A stretch of DNA of 64,000 nt from Streptomyces cylindrosporus. Lineage in GTDB: Bacteria > Actinomycetota > Actinomycetes > Streptomycetales > Streptomycetaceae. Location: positions 27,434 through 91,433 of the forward strand of contig NZ_JALDAY010000024.1 of the NCBI RefSeq assembly GCF_022698165.1. The letters are read 5' to 3'. Positions 30,832 to 37,852 of the stretch are shown in pieces (the stretch's first letter is position 1; each line of letters opens with the position of its first letter). Position numbers and translations under genes: made by a program. The notes beneath the pieces were generated by a model. It was not told the DNA's origin, ran no database searches, and saw only the letters and a list, made by a program, of their open reading frames with translations.

Positions 30832-31197
30832 TCAGTCCTCGACGGGCCGGGGGTGGTCGTGGCCGCAGTCGGGGCACTGGAGGGCGGAGAGGTTGTAGCC
30901 GGGGTCCGCGTTGGCGGTGATGACGACGCCGTCGAGGTGGCTGTCGAAGATGGCGCCGCAGCCGCATCCGTCGTTGAGGCAGTCGCAGATCGCGATGTCC
31001 TGTCCGTCGGGGACGGCGATTCCGATGGTCAGGCAGGCCCGGATCATGGCCTGGTGGTAGGCGTCGCCGGTCTGGGCGGCGTCGGCTTCTTCGAGGAGGT
31101 CGCTGAACTGGTTGCGCAGGTGGGGCGGGAGGGCCGTGTAGTCGGCGGCGATCGGGAGGGTGATCGACGGGATCGGGGCGTGCGTGATCGCGGCCAT
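30832..31197 (-). CDS. Hypothetical protein with Cys-rich C-terminus, first gene after promoter copy D
   Basis: 121 residues. The C-terminal half has ICDCLNDGCGCGAIFDSH and LQCPDCGHDHP, probably a zinc-binding pair. The N-terminus is helical. It is the first gene downstream of promoter copy D, with a leader of about 80 bases, and probably heads the long transcript toward 25768. Confidence 0.75.
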   Translation of the reverse strand: MAAITHAPIPSITLPIAADYTALPPHLRNQFSDLLEEADAAQTGDAYHQAMIRACLTIGIAVPDGQDIAICDCLNDGCGCGAIFDSHLDGVVITANADPGYNLSALQCPDCGHDHPRPVED

Positions 31198-31279
31198 GGC
31201 TGGCTCCAGGGTGCGCGTGGGGATGCGTAAGGGTGCAGGTCAGGCCCGGTGTGCGGGGTCTGTTCCTGCCAACACGTCC

Positions 31280-31309
31280 ACAGTAACCCCTATCCCATTG
31301 CTTAGCAAT
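31280..31309 (-). promoter_or_regulatory. Promoter/operator copy D
   Basis: On the minus strand TTGCTA (31303-31308), 17 bases (AGCAATGGGATAGGGGT) and TACTGT (31280-31285). The palindrome ATTGCTAAGCAAT overlaps the -35. It is followed by the minus operon from 31197 leftward. Confidence 0.87.
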
Positions 31310-31397
31310 AGGTGGTGCGTGATGGCGTGAGAAACCCCCGGCCGCGGGGTCCAGGCGGCAACGGGGGCAGACAGGGCAGCAGGCGCAGAGCGGCGGG

Positions 31398-31658
31398 CTA
31401 CCAGGCGGCGGAGGCTCTCAGCTTCACCGCGGTACGGTCCCGGTGCAGACGCGCCACGATGCTCCAGGAGACCTGGTCGGTGCGCCCGGACCGGGTGACC
31501 GGGATGTCCTGGCCGGCCTGCCGGGCTTCCTTCACCCAGCGGGCGACGGTCCCCGGGGAGGCGGGGTGCCCGGTGTCCGCCAGCAGGGCGGAGGCTTCCT
31601 TGTAGGTGACCGGGTCCTCAAGCGCGGTCGAAAGTGGGCTGTAGTGGACTGCGGCCAT
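31398..31658 (-). CDS. Small HTH DNA-binding protein (86 aa)
   Basis: ATG at 31658 fixes the frame (MAAVHYSPLSTALEDPVTY). YKEASALLADTGHPASPGTV is followed by ARWVKEARQAGQ, a helix-turn-helix like those in phage regulators and small terminase-type proteins, then SWSIVARLHRDRTAVKLR. Likely a regulator; no effector domain. Confidence 0.75.
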   Translation of the reverse strand: MAAVHYSPLSTALEDPVTYKEASALLADTGHPASPGTVARWVKEARQAGQDIPVTRSGRTDQVSWSIVARLHRDRTAVKLRASAAW

Positions 31659-31786
31659 CGGTTGGCCTCCCAGAATCGACGGCCATCGTTCGCAGCTCCG
31701 GCGGCCGATACGGGTGGCAGACCGTGGGGGTCTGCCTGAGGGTGGTGGTGCGGTTGGTGGTGTCTGGTAGACCACCGGGCCGGTGG

Positions 31787-32329
31787 TCAGGTTGCGTTGC
31801 GGCGCCAGATTTCTGTCCGCTGGACCTTCTGCGCGGCGAGCCGGGCGAGGGTCCAGGAGGAGGCCATGCCGTCTGGGGTACGGCAGTCGCTGATGGAGCA
31901 CCTGGCCCGCGTACCCGCGTCGTCCCAGAACAGGCTCCAGCAGCCGCAGCGGGGGCAGGGGTGGGGGCGTACGGCCTTGTGCTCGCCGAGGGCGATGGCG
32001 TGTTCGAGGGCGTGGCGTTCGGTGATGTAGTCGCGCCAGGCCTGCTCGTCGGCGTCGGCGTGGGCGGTGTGTTCGATGTACCAGTCGTAGAGGTCGCCGG
32101 GTGTGCGGGGTGCGGGGGCCGCATCGCCGCCGGGGAGGGAACGTACGTGCGTCACCACCTCGGTGACGTGGGCGTCGAGGTAGTCGATCAGGCCGAGGTT
32201 GAGCGGGGCGGGCGGGGTGGTGGCGGTGGCCCGGCGTGCTTCGGGTACGGGGGCGGGGCGGGGGCGGAGTTCGGGGCTGGCGAGGAGGCGCAGGGAGGTT
32301 GCTGCGGATACGGCGGCGGTGCGGCCCAT
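31787..32329 (-). CDS. Hypothetical protein (180 aa) with zinc ribbon
   Basis: A low-complexity N-terminus (PRPAPVPEARRATATTPPAP) leads to a helical domain (LIDYLDAHVTEVVTHVRSLP, LYDWYIEHTAHADADEQAWR) and a zinc ribbon (HPCPRCGCWSLFWDD with ARCSISDCRT). The C-terminal helix LARLAAQKVQRTEIWRR is basic. Could bind nucleic acid. No family known. Confidence 0.75.
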   Translation of the reverse strand: MGRTAAVSAATSLRLLASPELRPRPAPVPEARRATATTPPAPLNLGLIDYLDAHVTEVVTHVRSLPGGDAAPAPRTPGDLYDWYIEHTAHADADEQAWRDYITERHALEHAIALGEHKAVRPHPCPRCGCWSLFWDDAGTRARCSISDCRTPDGMASSWTLARLAAQKVQRTEIWRRNAT

Positions 32330-32570
32330 AGGAGTGTCCCCGTCCCCTTCTGGCGGCCGGCCCGGGGGCGCGGGCGGTCACTCGGGGGTGCCGGGGCGCG
32401 CGCCGGGTTGGCCGGAAAGCTGTGTTCCGGTGTCCGGACGCCCCATCGTGCCACGCGGGTCACAGGAGTGGTACAGCCTGTGTTAGTTGATCAGCAGCGT
32501 GTGTGCACTGTTACAGGTTCGCGACTTATGTGAAGAAACGACATCCCCCGGCATATGCGCTGAATGTTGT

Positions 32571-32927
32571 TCAGGCGAGCAGGGCGGGCGCCTGCTCCAT
32601 GCCCTTCAGCATGTCGTCCAGGGCCCGGTAGCCCTCCTCGCCGATCAGCCCCTTCTCGAAGGCGCCCCGCAGCAGCGCGCGCACCTCGCCCAGGGGGATG
32701 AGGACGTCGGTGGCGGTGCCCTCGTCGGCCAGCGAGCGGCCCGACCGGGCGAAGACGGCCTCCATGGTCGCGGCCAGGCGTTCCTGGTCGCTGAGCGGCC
32801 GGCCGGGCTGGATCGGCACGTGCGTCCTCTCGCTGCTGGGGCGGCGGGGGGCGCGGTCGTTGAGGATGAGGACCGGCGCCAGGGGGTGCCGGTCGGGCCC
32901 GCTGGGGCGGGCAGGCTCTGCGGACAT
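32571..32927 (-). CDS. Hypothetical protein (118 aa)
   Basis: The ATG at 32927 begins MSAEPARPSGPDRHP. Upstream readings in this frame are Arg/Pro-rich and rejected. The C-terminal half is a helical segment (LAATMEAVFARSGRSLADEG, LGEVRALLRGAFEKGLIGEE) with a final GYRALDDMLKGMEQA. It is isolated, with its own candidate promoter at 33153-33182. Function unknown. Confidence 0.72.
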   Translation of the reverse strand: MSAEPARPSGPDRHPLAPVLILNDRAPRRPSSERTHVPIQPGRPLSDQERLAATMEAVFARSGRSLADEGTATDVLIPLGEVRALLRGAFEKGLIGEEGYRALDDMLKGMEQAPALLA

Positions 32928-33152
32928 AGGGGCGGGCTCCGCTCCTCCGGCAGATGGTGGGAAGGTCCTCGTACGCCCGGACGGATGCGGATGTCGGTGT
33001 GTCGTCCGGGCCTCGTGTCCCGCACGGGCCGGCTGCCAGTCCGGTGTGCGGGCTGCCACTGTGACACCTCCTCGTTCCCGCCGGTAAGACGTGGCCGGGT
33101 TTTCACGTCCTATTGACGCGCTTTCGAGACAACTTGGGCCTGAGGGTGACGG

Positions 33153-33182
33153 GCCGTAGACAGGATGCCTGCACACCGTCAA
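33153..33182 (-). promoter_or_regulatory. Candidate promoter for the gene at 32927
   Basis: On the minus strand TTGACG (33177-33182), 18 bases and TACGGC (33153-33158). It is the best promoter-like match in the gap, though the -10 is imperfect. Confidence 0.4.
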
Positions 33183-33680
33183 GGCCTGGTGGGGGACGCG
33201 TGAAGATCCTGTAATGGTCTAGGCCGGTGGAGTGGCAGTGTGCGGGGTGTGAGGAAGGCCCTCACCCGGGCGGGGGTGCGGCTTGCCGACAACACACCCT
33301 GATGGCCGGGAAGGGCCCTGAGACCTCACGGGCACGCCCGTCAGATGACGCGATTGTAGCCGCGGATCTCTCTACGCGGGCCGGAACCCTTCCCCCGCGG
33401 CCGGGCGGCGGTGCTCGGCGGGGTCTGGCAGCCGCGCAGAAGGGGGAGGCCGGGAGGTGTGGGGGGTGGCTGTGCGCGTGGGCCGGGACCAACCTGGTGG
33501 GCTGCGAACCACGCACGCCGTCCCGGCCGTGCGACCACCAGAACCCCAGGATCTGGCAGCACCTACACCCAACCTGCGGCTTTGTGCACGCGGAAGGGGA
33601 TGCGGGTGGAGATCACGCGTGTGGGTGACGGCGAAACCCCGGCAACGCACCCCTTTTCGACCGAACTTGACCATGTACGA
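33183..33680. other. Non-coding stretch between parB terminator and the gene at 32571
   Basis: About 500 bases without a convincing gene. The open frames seen here on both strands are Gly/Pro/Arg-rich or lack ribosome binding sites. I see no repeats large enough to name an origin, but its place beside parAB makes a replication or transfer site possible. Confidence 0.4.
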
Positions 33681-33724
33681 CCGAGCCCCGCACACCCAGT
33701 TCGTACGGGGTGTGCGGGGCTCGG
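33681..33724. terminator. 17-bp perfect hairpin, end of parAB
   Basis: CCGAGCCCCGCACACCC and GGGTGTGCGGGGCTCGG pair completely around a 10-base loop, 13 bases beyond the parB stop. This is the strongest hairpin in the window. Confidence 0.8.
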
Positions 33725-33736
33725 CGGGTGGTCGGG

Positions 33737-34876
33737 TCAGCCGGCGACCGCCTGCTGCTGGGCGCGGTGCTCGGCCAGCAGGTCCACCATCGTGTCGAAC
33801 TCCCCACGAGGCATCCGCTGGATGAGCAGGCGCGCGGCGAGCGCGCCGTCGGTGTAGGGGAACATGACCGGCTTGCGCTCGCCGGACGGTTCGGCGGGCG
33901 GCGGGTCGGCTTGCTCCTGGTCCTCCTCGCTGTCCTGCCCGGCCAGGTCCAGGCGCTGCTCGGGTACTCCTGCTGGCGCTTCCGGAGCCGCTGGCATGGC
34001 GGTCTCAGATGGTGCTGTGTCGCCTTGTCGGTTTACCGCGGTAAACCGGTCCGGTAGGGCCGTGCCGTTGGCGTCCGCGGGGACTGGTGTCGGCAGCCCC
34101 TGGTTTACCGCGGTAAACCGAGGCTCCGCGGACACCCGCCCGGGCCGCTCGGCGGTGGCCTCATCGGGGGCGCCGTCGGTCTTCCACTGCTCCGCTGCCT
34201 CCTTGGCGGCCTTCCGCTTGGCGAGTTCCTCGTCCCAGGCCACGGACTGCACCTCGGCGGGCAGGCCGGCGATGTCCCGGGCAACCCGGACCGGCATCAC
34301 CCCGCTCGCCACCAGGTCCTGCAGTTCGGGGGTGAGTTTGAGGAGCTTGCGCTGCTGGCTGACCCATCCCTTGGTCTTGTTGTAGTAGACGGCGACCTGC
34401 TCGGCGCCGCCGAGCTCGCGGACCATGATGTCGATGCCCAGGGCGCGTTCGATGGGGTCGAGGTCCTGCCGGTCGTTGTTCTCGGCCTGTACGGCGTCCA
34501 GGAACGCGGCGCGGGAGGAGGCGACGTCTTCCTTGTGGACGACTTCCAGGGTGGGCCGGTCGGCGAGGCGGGAGGCGCGCCAGCGGCGCTCCCCGTTCGC
34601 GATGACGTAGGAGGCGTCGCCAACGTGCTCGGCTTCCTCCGGCCACAGCTTGAGGTAGGCGGTGCGGGAGACGACGACGGCGGGTTGCAGCTGCTCCTTG
34701 GCGAGCTTGGTGCCGAACTCGCGGAGTTCGTCGTCGGTGCCGAAGCGGCGCCGCGGGTTGAACCGGGTGGGGACCATCTTGTCCAGCGGCAGGGACAGCA
34801 GCAGGGGCTGGCTTTGTCCGGGGACGTCTTCGACGGGGGCGCCGGCCAGGGAGGCGAGGCTGGTGCGGCGGCCCAT
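33737..34876 (-). CDS. parB: ParB-type centromere-binding partition protein
   Basis: 379 residues starting MGRRTSLASLAGAPVED at an ATG overlapping the parA TGA. The ParB/Srx N-terminal domain covers about 30-135 (PTRFNPRRRFGTDDELREFG, then the CTP-binding-type GERRWRAS box and AENNDRQDLDPIERA). The HTH follows (YYNKTKGWVSQQRKLLKLTP). Two RFTAVN hexapeptides at about residues 253 and 277 are encoded by 18-bp palindromes identical to the site upstream of parA. The C-terminal linker is Pro/Glu-rich and the end is helical (MPRGEFDTMVDLLAEHRAQQ), for dimerisation. Confidence 0.93.
   Translation of the reverse strand: MGRRTSLASLAGAPVEDVPGQSQPLLLSLPLDKMVPTRFNPRRRFGTDDELREFGTKLAKEQLQPAVVVSRTAYLKLWPEEAEHVGDASYVIANGERRWRASRLADRPTLEVVHKEDVASSRAAFLDAVQAENNDRQDLDPIERALGIDIMVRELGGAEQVAVYYNKTKGWVSQQRKLLKLTPELQDLVASGVMPVRVARDIAGLPAEVQSVAWDEELAKRKAAKEAAEQWKTDGAPDEATAERPGRVSAEPRFTAVNQGLPTPVPADANGTALPDRFTAVNRQGDTAPSETAMPAAPEAPAGVPEQRLDLAGQDSEEDQEQADPPPAEPSGERKPVMFPYTDGALAARLLIQRMPRGEFDTMVDLLAEHRAQQQAVAG
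34030..34047. repeat. parS-like palindrome 1 (inside parB)
   Basis: GGTTTACCGCGGTAAACC, extended to 20 bp by flanking C and G. It encodes RFTAVN of ParB. Identical to the copies at 34102 and 35638. Its symmetry recalls bacterial parS sites (GTTTCACGTGGAAAC), but the centre differs. Confidence 0.8.
34102..34119. repeat. parS-like palindrome 2 (inside parB)
   Basis: Second copy of GGTTTACCGCGGTAAACC, exactly 72 bases (24 codons) from the first, again encoding RFTAVN. Confidence 0.8.
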
Positions 34877-35550
34877 CAGTTGCGTCCTCCGTATCCGCGC
34901 TCGAGGGCGAGGCGGTAGAAGTCCTCGCGGGCCTCCATGGCGACCCGGTTCTTGGGGTATTGGGTGACGACGACGCCGTCGGCGGAGGCCCGGGTGTGGA
35001 CCTTGTAGCGGCGGATGATGCTGCGGGTGCGGGGCCAGCCCTGGGCGTCGATGTAGGCGTTGGTGTCGTCGAGGTCGGCGCGGCCGTCGCGGGGGTCCCA
35101 GTTGTTGACGACCACGTTGTAGGTGAGGCCGCGGGGCTTGAGGACCTTTTCGATGGTGCGGGCGGTGGCGTCGAAGACGAGGGGTTCGGGGGGCATGGGG
35201 ACGAGGGCTTCGTCGGCGACGTCGAGGGCGGCGAAGAGGAGGGCTTCGTCTTCGATGTTGCCGGGGGTGTCGATGAAGACGTAGCGGACGCCGTTGGTGG
35301 TGTCGCGGCCGAGGGTGTGGTCGACGACGGCGGCGAGGTTGACGGTGGCGGTGGTTTTGCCGACGCCGCCTTTCTGGTTGCAGACGACGATGATCCGCGT
35401 GTTGGTGCCGAGGTTGCGGAGGTTGGCGAGGCTGGCGGGGTCGTCGTGGGCTTGGGCGAAGTCGAATGGGAGTTCGTCGCCGACGCGGTTGGCCCACCAG
35501 ACGGCAGATCCTTGTGGGTCGGTTGAGACGACGAGGACGCGTGATTGCAT
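34876..35550 (-). CDS. parA: ParA-type partition ATPase with rearranged Walker motif order
   Basis: 224 residues from ATG with CGGAG upstream (a GTG at 35592 is an in-frame alternative). All parts of a Streptomyces plasmid ParA are present: VVCNQKGGVGKTTATVNLAA (Walker A), LVVSTDPQGSAVWWANRVG (A' segment), RYVFIDTPGNIEDEALL (Walker B), then NNWDPRDG, RTRSIIRRYKVHTRAS and VVTQYPKNRVAMEAREDFY. But the A' segment and its following helix (about residues 3-48) precede the Walker A segment (about 49-87), the reverse of normal. The frame is intact across both joints. It is coupled to parB and preceded by parS-like copy 3. Whether the permuted fold is active is unknown. Confidence 0.9.
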   Translation of the reverse strand: MQSRVLVVSTDPQGSAVWWANRVGDELPFDFAQAHDDPASLANLRNLGTNTRIIVVCNQKGGVGKTTATVNLAAVVDHTLGRDTTNGVRYVFIDTPGNIEDEALLFAALDVADEALVPMPPEPLVFDATARTIEKVLKPRGLTYNVVVNNWDPRDGRADLDDTNAYIDAQGWPRTRSIIRRYKVHTRASADGVVVTQYPKNRVAMEAREDFYRLALERGYGGRN

Positions 35551-35637
35551 GATGCTCCGTGTGCTTCCCGTGGGTTCCGGTACTTCGGGCACCGTGCATC
35601 ATTCCAGACTGGTGGCGTCTGGTCGGCGAGGCCTGCC

Positions 35638-35655
35638 GGTTTACCGCGGTAAACC
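35638..35655. repeat. parS-like palindrome 3 (upstream of parA)
   Basis: GGTTTACCGCGGTAAACC within a 22-bp perfect palindrome (35636-35657), 88 bases before the parA start, between parA and the small gene at 35666. This is the normal place for a centromere and autoregulatory site. Confidence 0.85.
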
Positions 35656-35665
35656 GGAGCGGCGG

Positions 35666-35833
35666 TCAGTCCTCGCTGTCGTCCTCCGGCCCGTCGTCCT
35701 CAAGACCCAGGCTGTCGGGGAACTGCGGCTCCTGGAAAAGCTGGTGGCGTTCCCACAGGGGTCGGGGGATGACCGGCTGGGCGGGCGCGAGGGCTCCGGG
35801 CAGGCAGTGCGAGGGGAGGGTGGTGGTCTTCAT
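35666..35833 (-). CDS. Small hypothetical protein (55 aa)
   Basis: Reads MKTTTLPSHCLPGALAP, then RPLWERHQLFQEPQFPDSLG and an acidic tail EDDGPEDDSED. CGGAGCAG precedes the ATG. It ends ten bases from the third parS-like site. No family. Real coding is likely because frame bias is good and longer frames on either strand are poor. Confidence 0.58.
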   Translation of the reverse strand: MKTTTLPSHCLPGALAPAQPVIPRPLWERHQLFQEPQFPDSLGLEDDGPEDDSED

Positions 35834-35902
35834 CGGCTGCTCCGGTCCGTACGGGGTGATCTCGTACAGGGTGCGCCAGATCCGCCGCGGCGTTGCCCCC
35901 GC

Positions 35903-36235
35903 TCAAGGGGTGCCCTGCACACTGGCTGGCAACTCAGCCATCGCTGCCGCGGCGCTGGGCTCGTTGGGGTAGACGCACCGCTGGCCGTCGAGGTCCCACA
36001 GTGCCCCGGGCATCCCGCAGTCGGGGCCGGTCTGGTGGGAGTCGACGAATACGTAGCGGCTTCGGGCTCGGTCCATGTGCGGGTCGCAGGCGAAGCTGAC
36101 TTCCGCGGCGACGTTCCACATGACGTGCCAGGTGCCCTCGGCGCCGCAGTCGTTGTCCGGGGTGTCGCCGGGTGAGTAGTTGCAGACTCGCTGCTGGTCG
36201 TCCATGAAGCGGCCGAGCGGGGCGAAGGGGTCCAT
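35903..36235 (-). CDS. Hypothetical protein (110 aa)
   Basis: Starts MDPFAPLGRFMDDQQRVCNY after GGAGAC. Contains CGAEGTWHVMWNVAAEVSFA, CDPHMDRARSRYVFVDSHQT and DCGMPGALWDLDGQRCV; the spaced cysteines may be structural. Lies in the minus operon running into parAB. No family. Confidence 0.72.
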   Translation of the reverse strand: MDPFAPLGRFMDDQQRVCNYSPGDTPDNDCGAEGTWHVMWNVAAEVSFACDPHMDRARSRYVFVDSHQTGPDCGMPGALWDLDGQRCVYPNEPSAAAAMAELPASVQGTP

Positions 36236-36237
36236 GG

Positions 36238-36543
36238 TTACGTCTCCTTGGGGTGGGTGATGGCGGCCAGTTTCCGCAGGTTGTGCTTGCACCAGCGGCA
36301 GTCGCAGCCGACGGTTTCGCCGTCGCAGCAGAGGCATTCCTTGTGGAGGAGCCGGTAGTCGACGGGCGGCAGGTCGGGTGCGTCGGGCCGGGGCTCCCAG
36401 ATCTTGAAGAGGCCGCATCCTGTGCAGCGTTTCTGGTTGTGGGTGCGGCCCATCTGTTCGGCCCACAGGTGCCAGCCGACGTAGGCGCGGGGCTGTGGGG
36501 TGTGCTGGGCTGCGTTCGGGCAGGGCGGGTCTGGCTTGGCCAT
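36238..36543 (-). CDS. Zinc-binding hypothetical protein (101 aa)
   Basis: Starts MAKPDPPCPNAAQHTPQP with GGAACACC upstream. Has KRCTGCGLFKIWE, then KECLCCDGETVGCDCRWC, a dense Cys cluster near the C-terminus that could hold two zinc ions. No family recognised. Confidence 0.75.
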   Translation of the reverse strand: MAKPDPPCPNAAQHTPQPRAYVGWHLWAEQMGRTHNQKRCTGCGLFKIWEPRPDAPDLPPVDYRLLHKECLCCDGETVGCDCRWCKHNLRKLAAITHPKET

Positions 36544-36554
36544 GGTGTTCCTCC

Positions 36555-37340
36555 TCAGGCGACGTCGAAGGCTCGGCGCGGGGTCTGGCCGGCGCGCTGG
36601 GTGCGGGCGTAAGCGCGTGCGCGGGCGAGGGATTCCTCCACGCTGCCCGCAGCCGGCCTGCCAGTGTCTTGCGCCCATTCGGCGTCGCGGTGCTCGGTCT
36701 CGGGCTGCCGGTTGGCGCGGAGGGCGGCCTCCTGGCGGCGCATGGCCTCCTCCACGTACGGGTCGACGGGCGGTGTGGGCGGCCGGTGCTCGAGGGCGAC
36801 GGCGATGGCGTCCTGGTAGCCGGGGCAGCCGTCCTGGCGGGTCTTCACCGGGGCCTCGGGGACGGCGGCCGGACGCTGCTCCGGACTCGGCTCGGCGGCG
36901 AGCGCGGGCGTGCCGGGGGTGAGGATGCGCAGGGCGCGCACGGACTGGCCGCCGGTCTTCTCGTGGATGGTGCGCAGGATCTGGGTTTGGTGGAGGCGGA
37001 GCTGGGTGGCGTAGGCGGGTGAGGCGGGCCGGAGGTGGAGAACGCCGGTGTCGTGTTCGTAGCGTTCCGCGGCCACCTTCCCGACCAACTCGGGGGCGAT
37101 CGTGGGCCATTGGTCGAGGATGCTGCCGCCGGGCTCGGGTGGTTCCCAGCCGCGGTCGCCCATCATGCTGGTGATGGCGGCGGCGAGGCCGATGGGGTCG
37201 CGGCCACCGGTGCGGGTGATACGTCGGCCGGGTCCGGTGCGCTTCTTCTGCGGCTGCGTGGGGGCGTTCTTGGCGGCGGCGCGTGCGGCGAGGAGCGCGG
37301 AGCGGGCGAGGTCGACGCCGGACAGTTCAGGCTCAGCCAC
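36555..37340 (-). CDS. DciA-like (DUF721) replication-associated protein
   Basis: 261 residues from GTG. The basic N-terminus (KKRTGPGRRITRTGGRDP) and the domain at about 45-140 (IGLAAAITSMMGDRGWEPPE, ILDQWPTIAPELVGKVAAER, LHLRPASPAYATQLRLHQTQ, ILRTIHEKTGG) match the DUF721/DciA family as found in actinobacteria next to dnaA-recF. Bacterial DciA helps load the replicative helicase. The long Pro/Glu-rich C-terminus is extra. On a mobile replicon it would recruit host DnaB; that is inference from the family. Confidence 0.8.
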   Translation of the reverse strand: MAEPELSGVDLARSALLAARAAAKNAPTQPQKKRTGPGRRITRTGGRDPIGLAAAITSMMGDRGWEPPEPGGSILDQWPTIAPELVGKVAAERYEHDTGVLHLRPASPAYATQLRLHQTQILRTIHEKTGGQSVRALRILTPGTPALAAEPSPEQRPAAVPEAPVKTRQDGCPGYQDAIAVALEHRPPTPPVDPYVEEAMRRQEAALRANRQPETEHRDAEWAQDTGRPAAGSVEESLARARAYARTQRAGQTPRRAFDVA

Positions 37341-37839
37341 GGCTCTCCTCCTTGACGCCCACGCATCCGCACGGTTCGGCCAGTTCTCCGCGTTCGGTGG
37401 AAACCACGCCGCAGGGCTTGCCGCCCATGCAGGTGAGGTGGCCACACAGCACGCACCCCAGCTGCGCCTCGGTCTTGGGCTGCCGCTTGTCGTTGCGGTG
37501 CATGATCGCGTCGGCCGCCGCGAGAGCGAGGGACGCGTACTCGCCTGCGGACAGCTGGACCTCTTGGCCGCGCTCCAGCAGCGCCAGCGCATTGGGCCCG
37601 AGCCGGATCCTGATTGTGCGCAGGGCGGGCTCGATGAGTTCGGCGAGCTGCGGCACGGTGTACATGTCGAAGCCGATCGACTTGTGGCCGTCGGTGTCGT
37701 CGTAGACCACGGACATGCTGACCGTGGGCTCGGGCGGCGTCGCGTGCTCGCAGCCGCCCCAGATCAGCGAGTGCTTGCCCTTGGCTCGGCATGCTCGGTG
37801 GCAGCCGTCGAAGTCCTGGTCTGATGCCGGGTTGGTCAT
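37333..37839 (-). CDS. Hypothetical protein (168 aa) with C-terminal Cys cluster
   Basis: Starts MTNPASDQDFDGCHRACRAK with CAGGAGACC upstream. The middle is helical (IEPALRTIRIRLGPNALALL, SLALAAADAIMHRN), and the end LGCVLCGHLTCMGGKPCGVV, EPCGCVG looks metal-binding. Overlaps the DciA-like gene. No family. Confidence 0.75.
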   Translation of the reverse strand: MTNPASDQDFDGCHRACRAKGKHSLIWGGCEHATPPEPTVSMSVVYDDTDGHKSIGFDMYTVPQLAELIEPALRTIRIRLGPNALALLERGQEVQLSAGEYASLALAAADAIMHRNDKRQPKTEAQLGCVLCGHLTCMGGKPCGVVSTERGELAEPCGCVGVKEESRG

Positions 37840-37852
37840 GGTCGGTCTCCTG

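Noticed and set aside
33227..33628. Plus-strand open frames in the gap left of parB
   Set aside because: Low-complexity composition, no ribosome binding sites, no recognisable domains; treated as non-coding.
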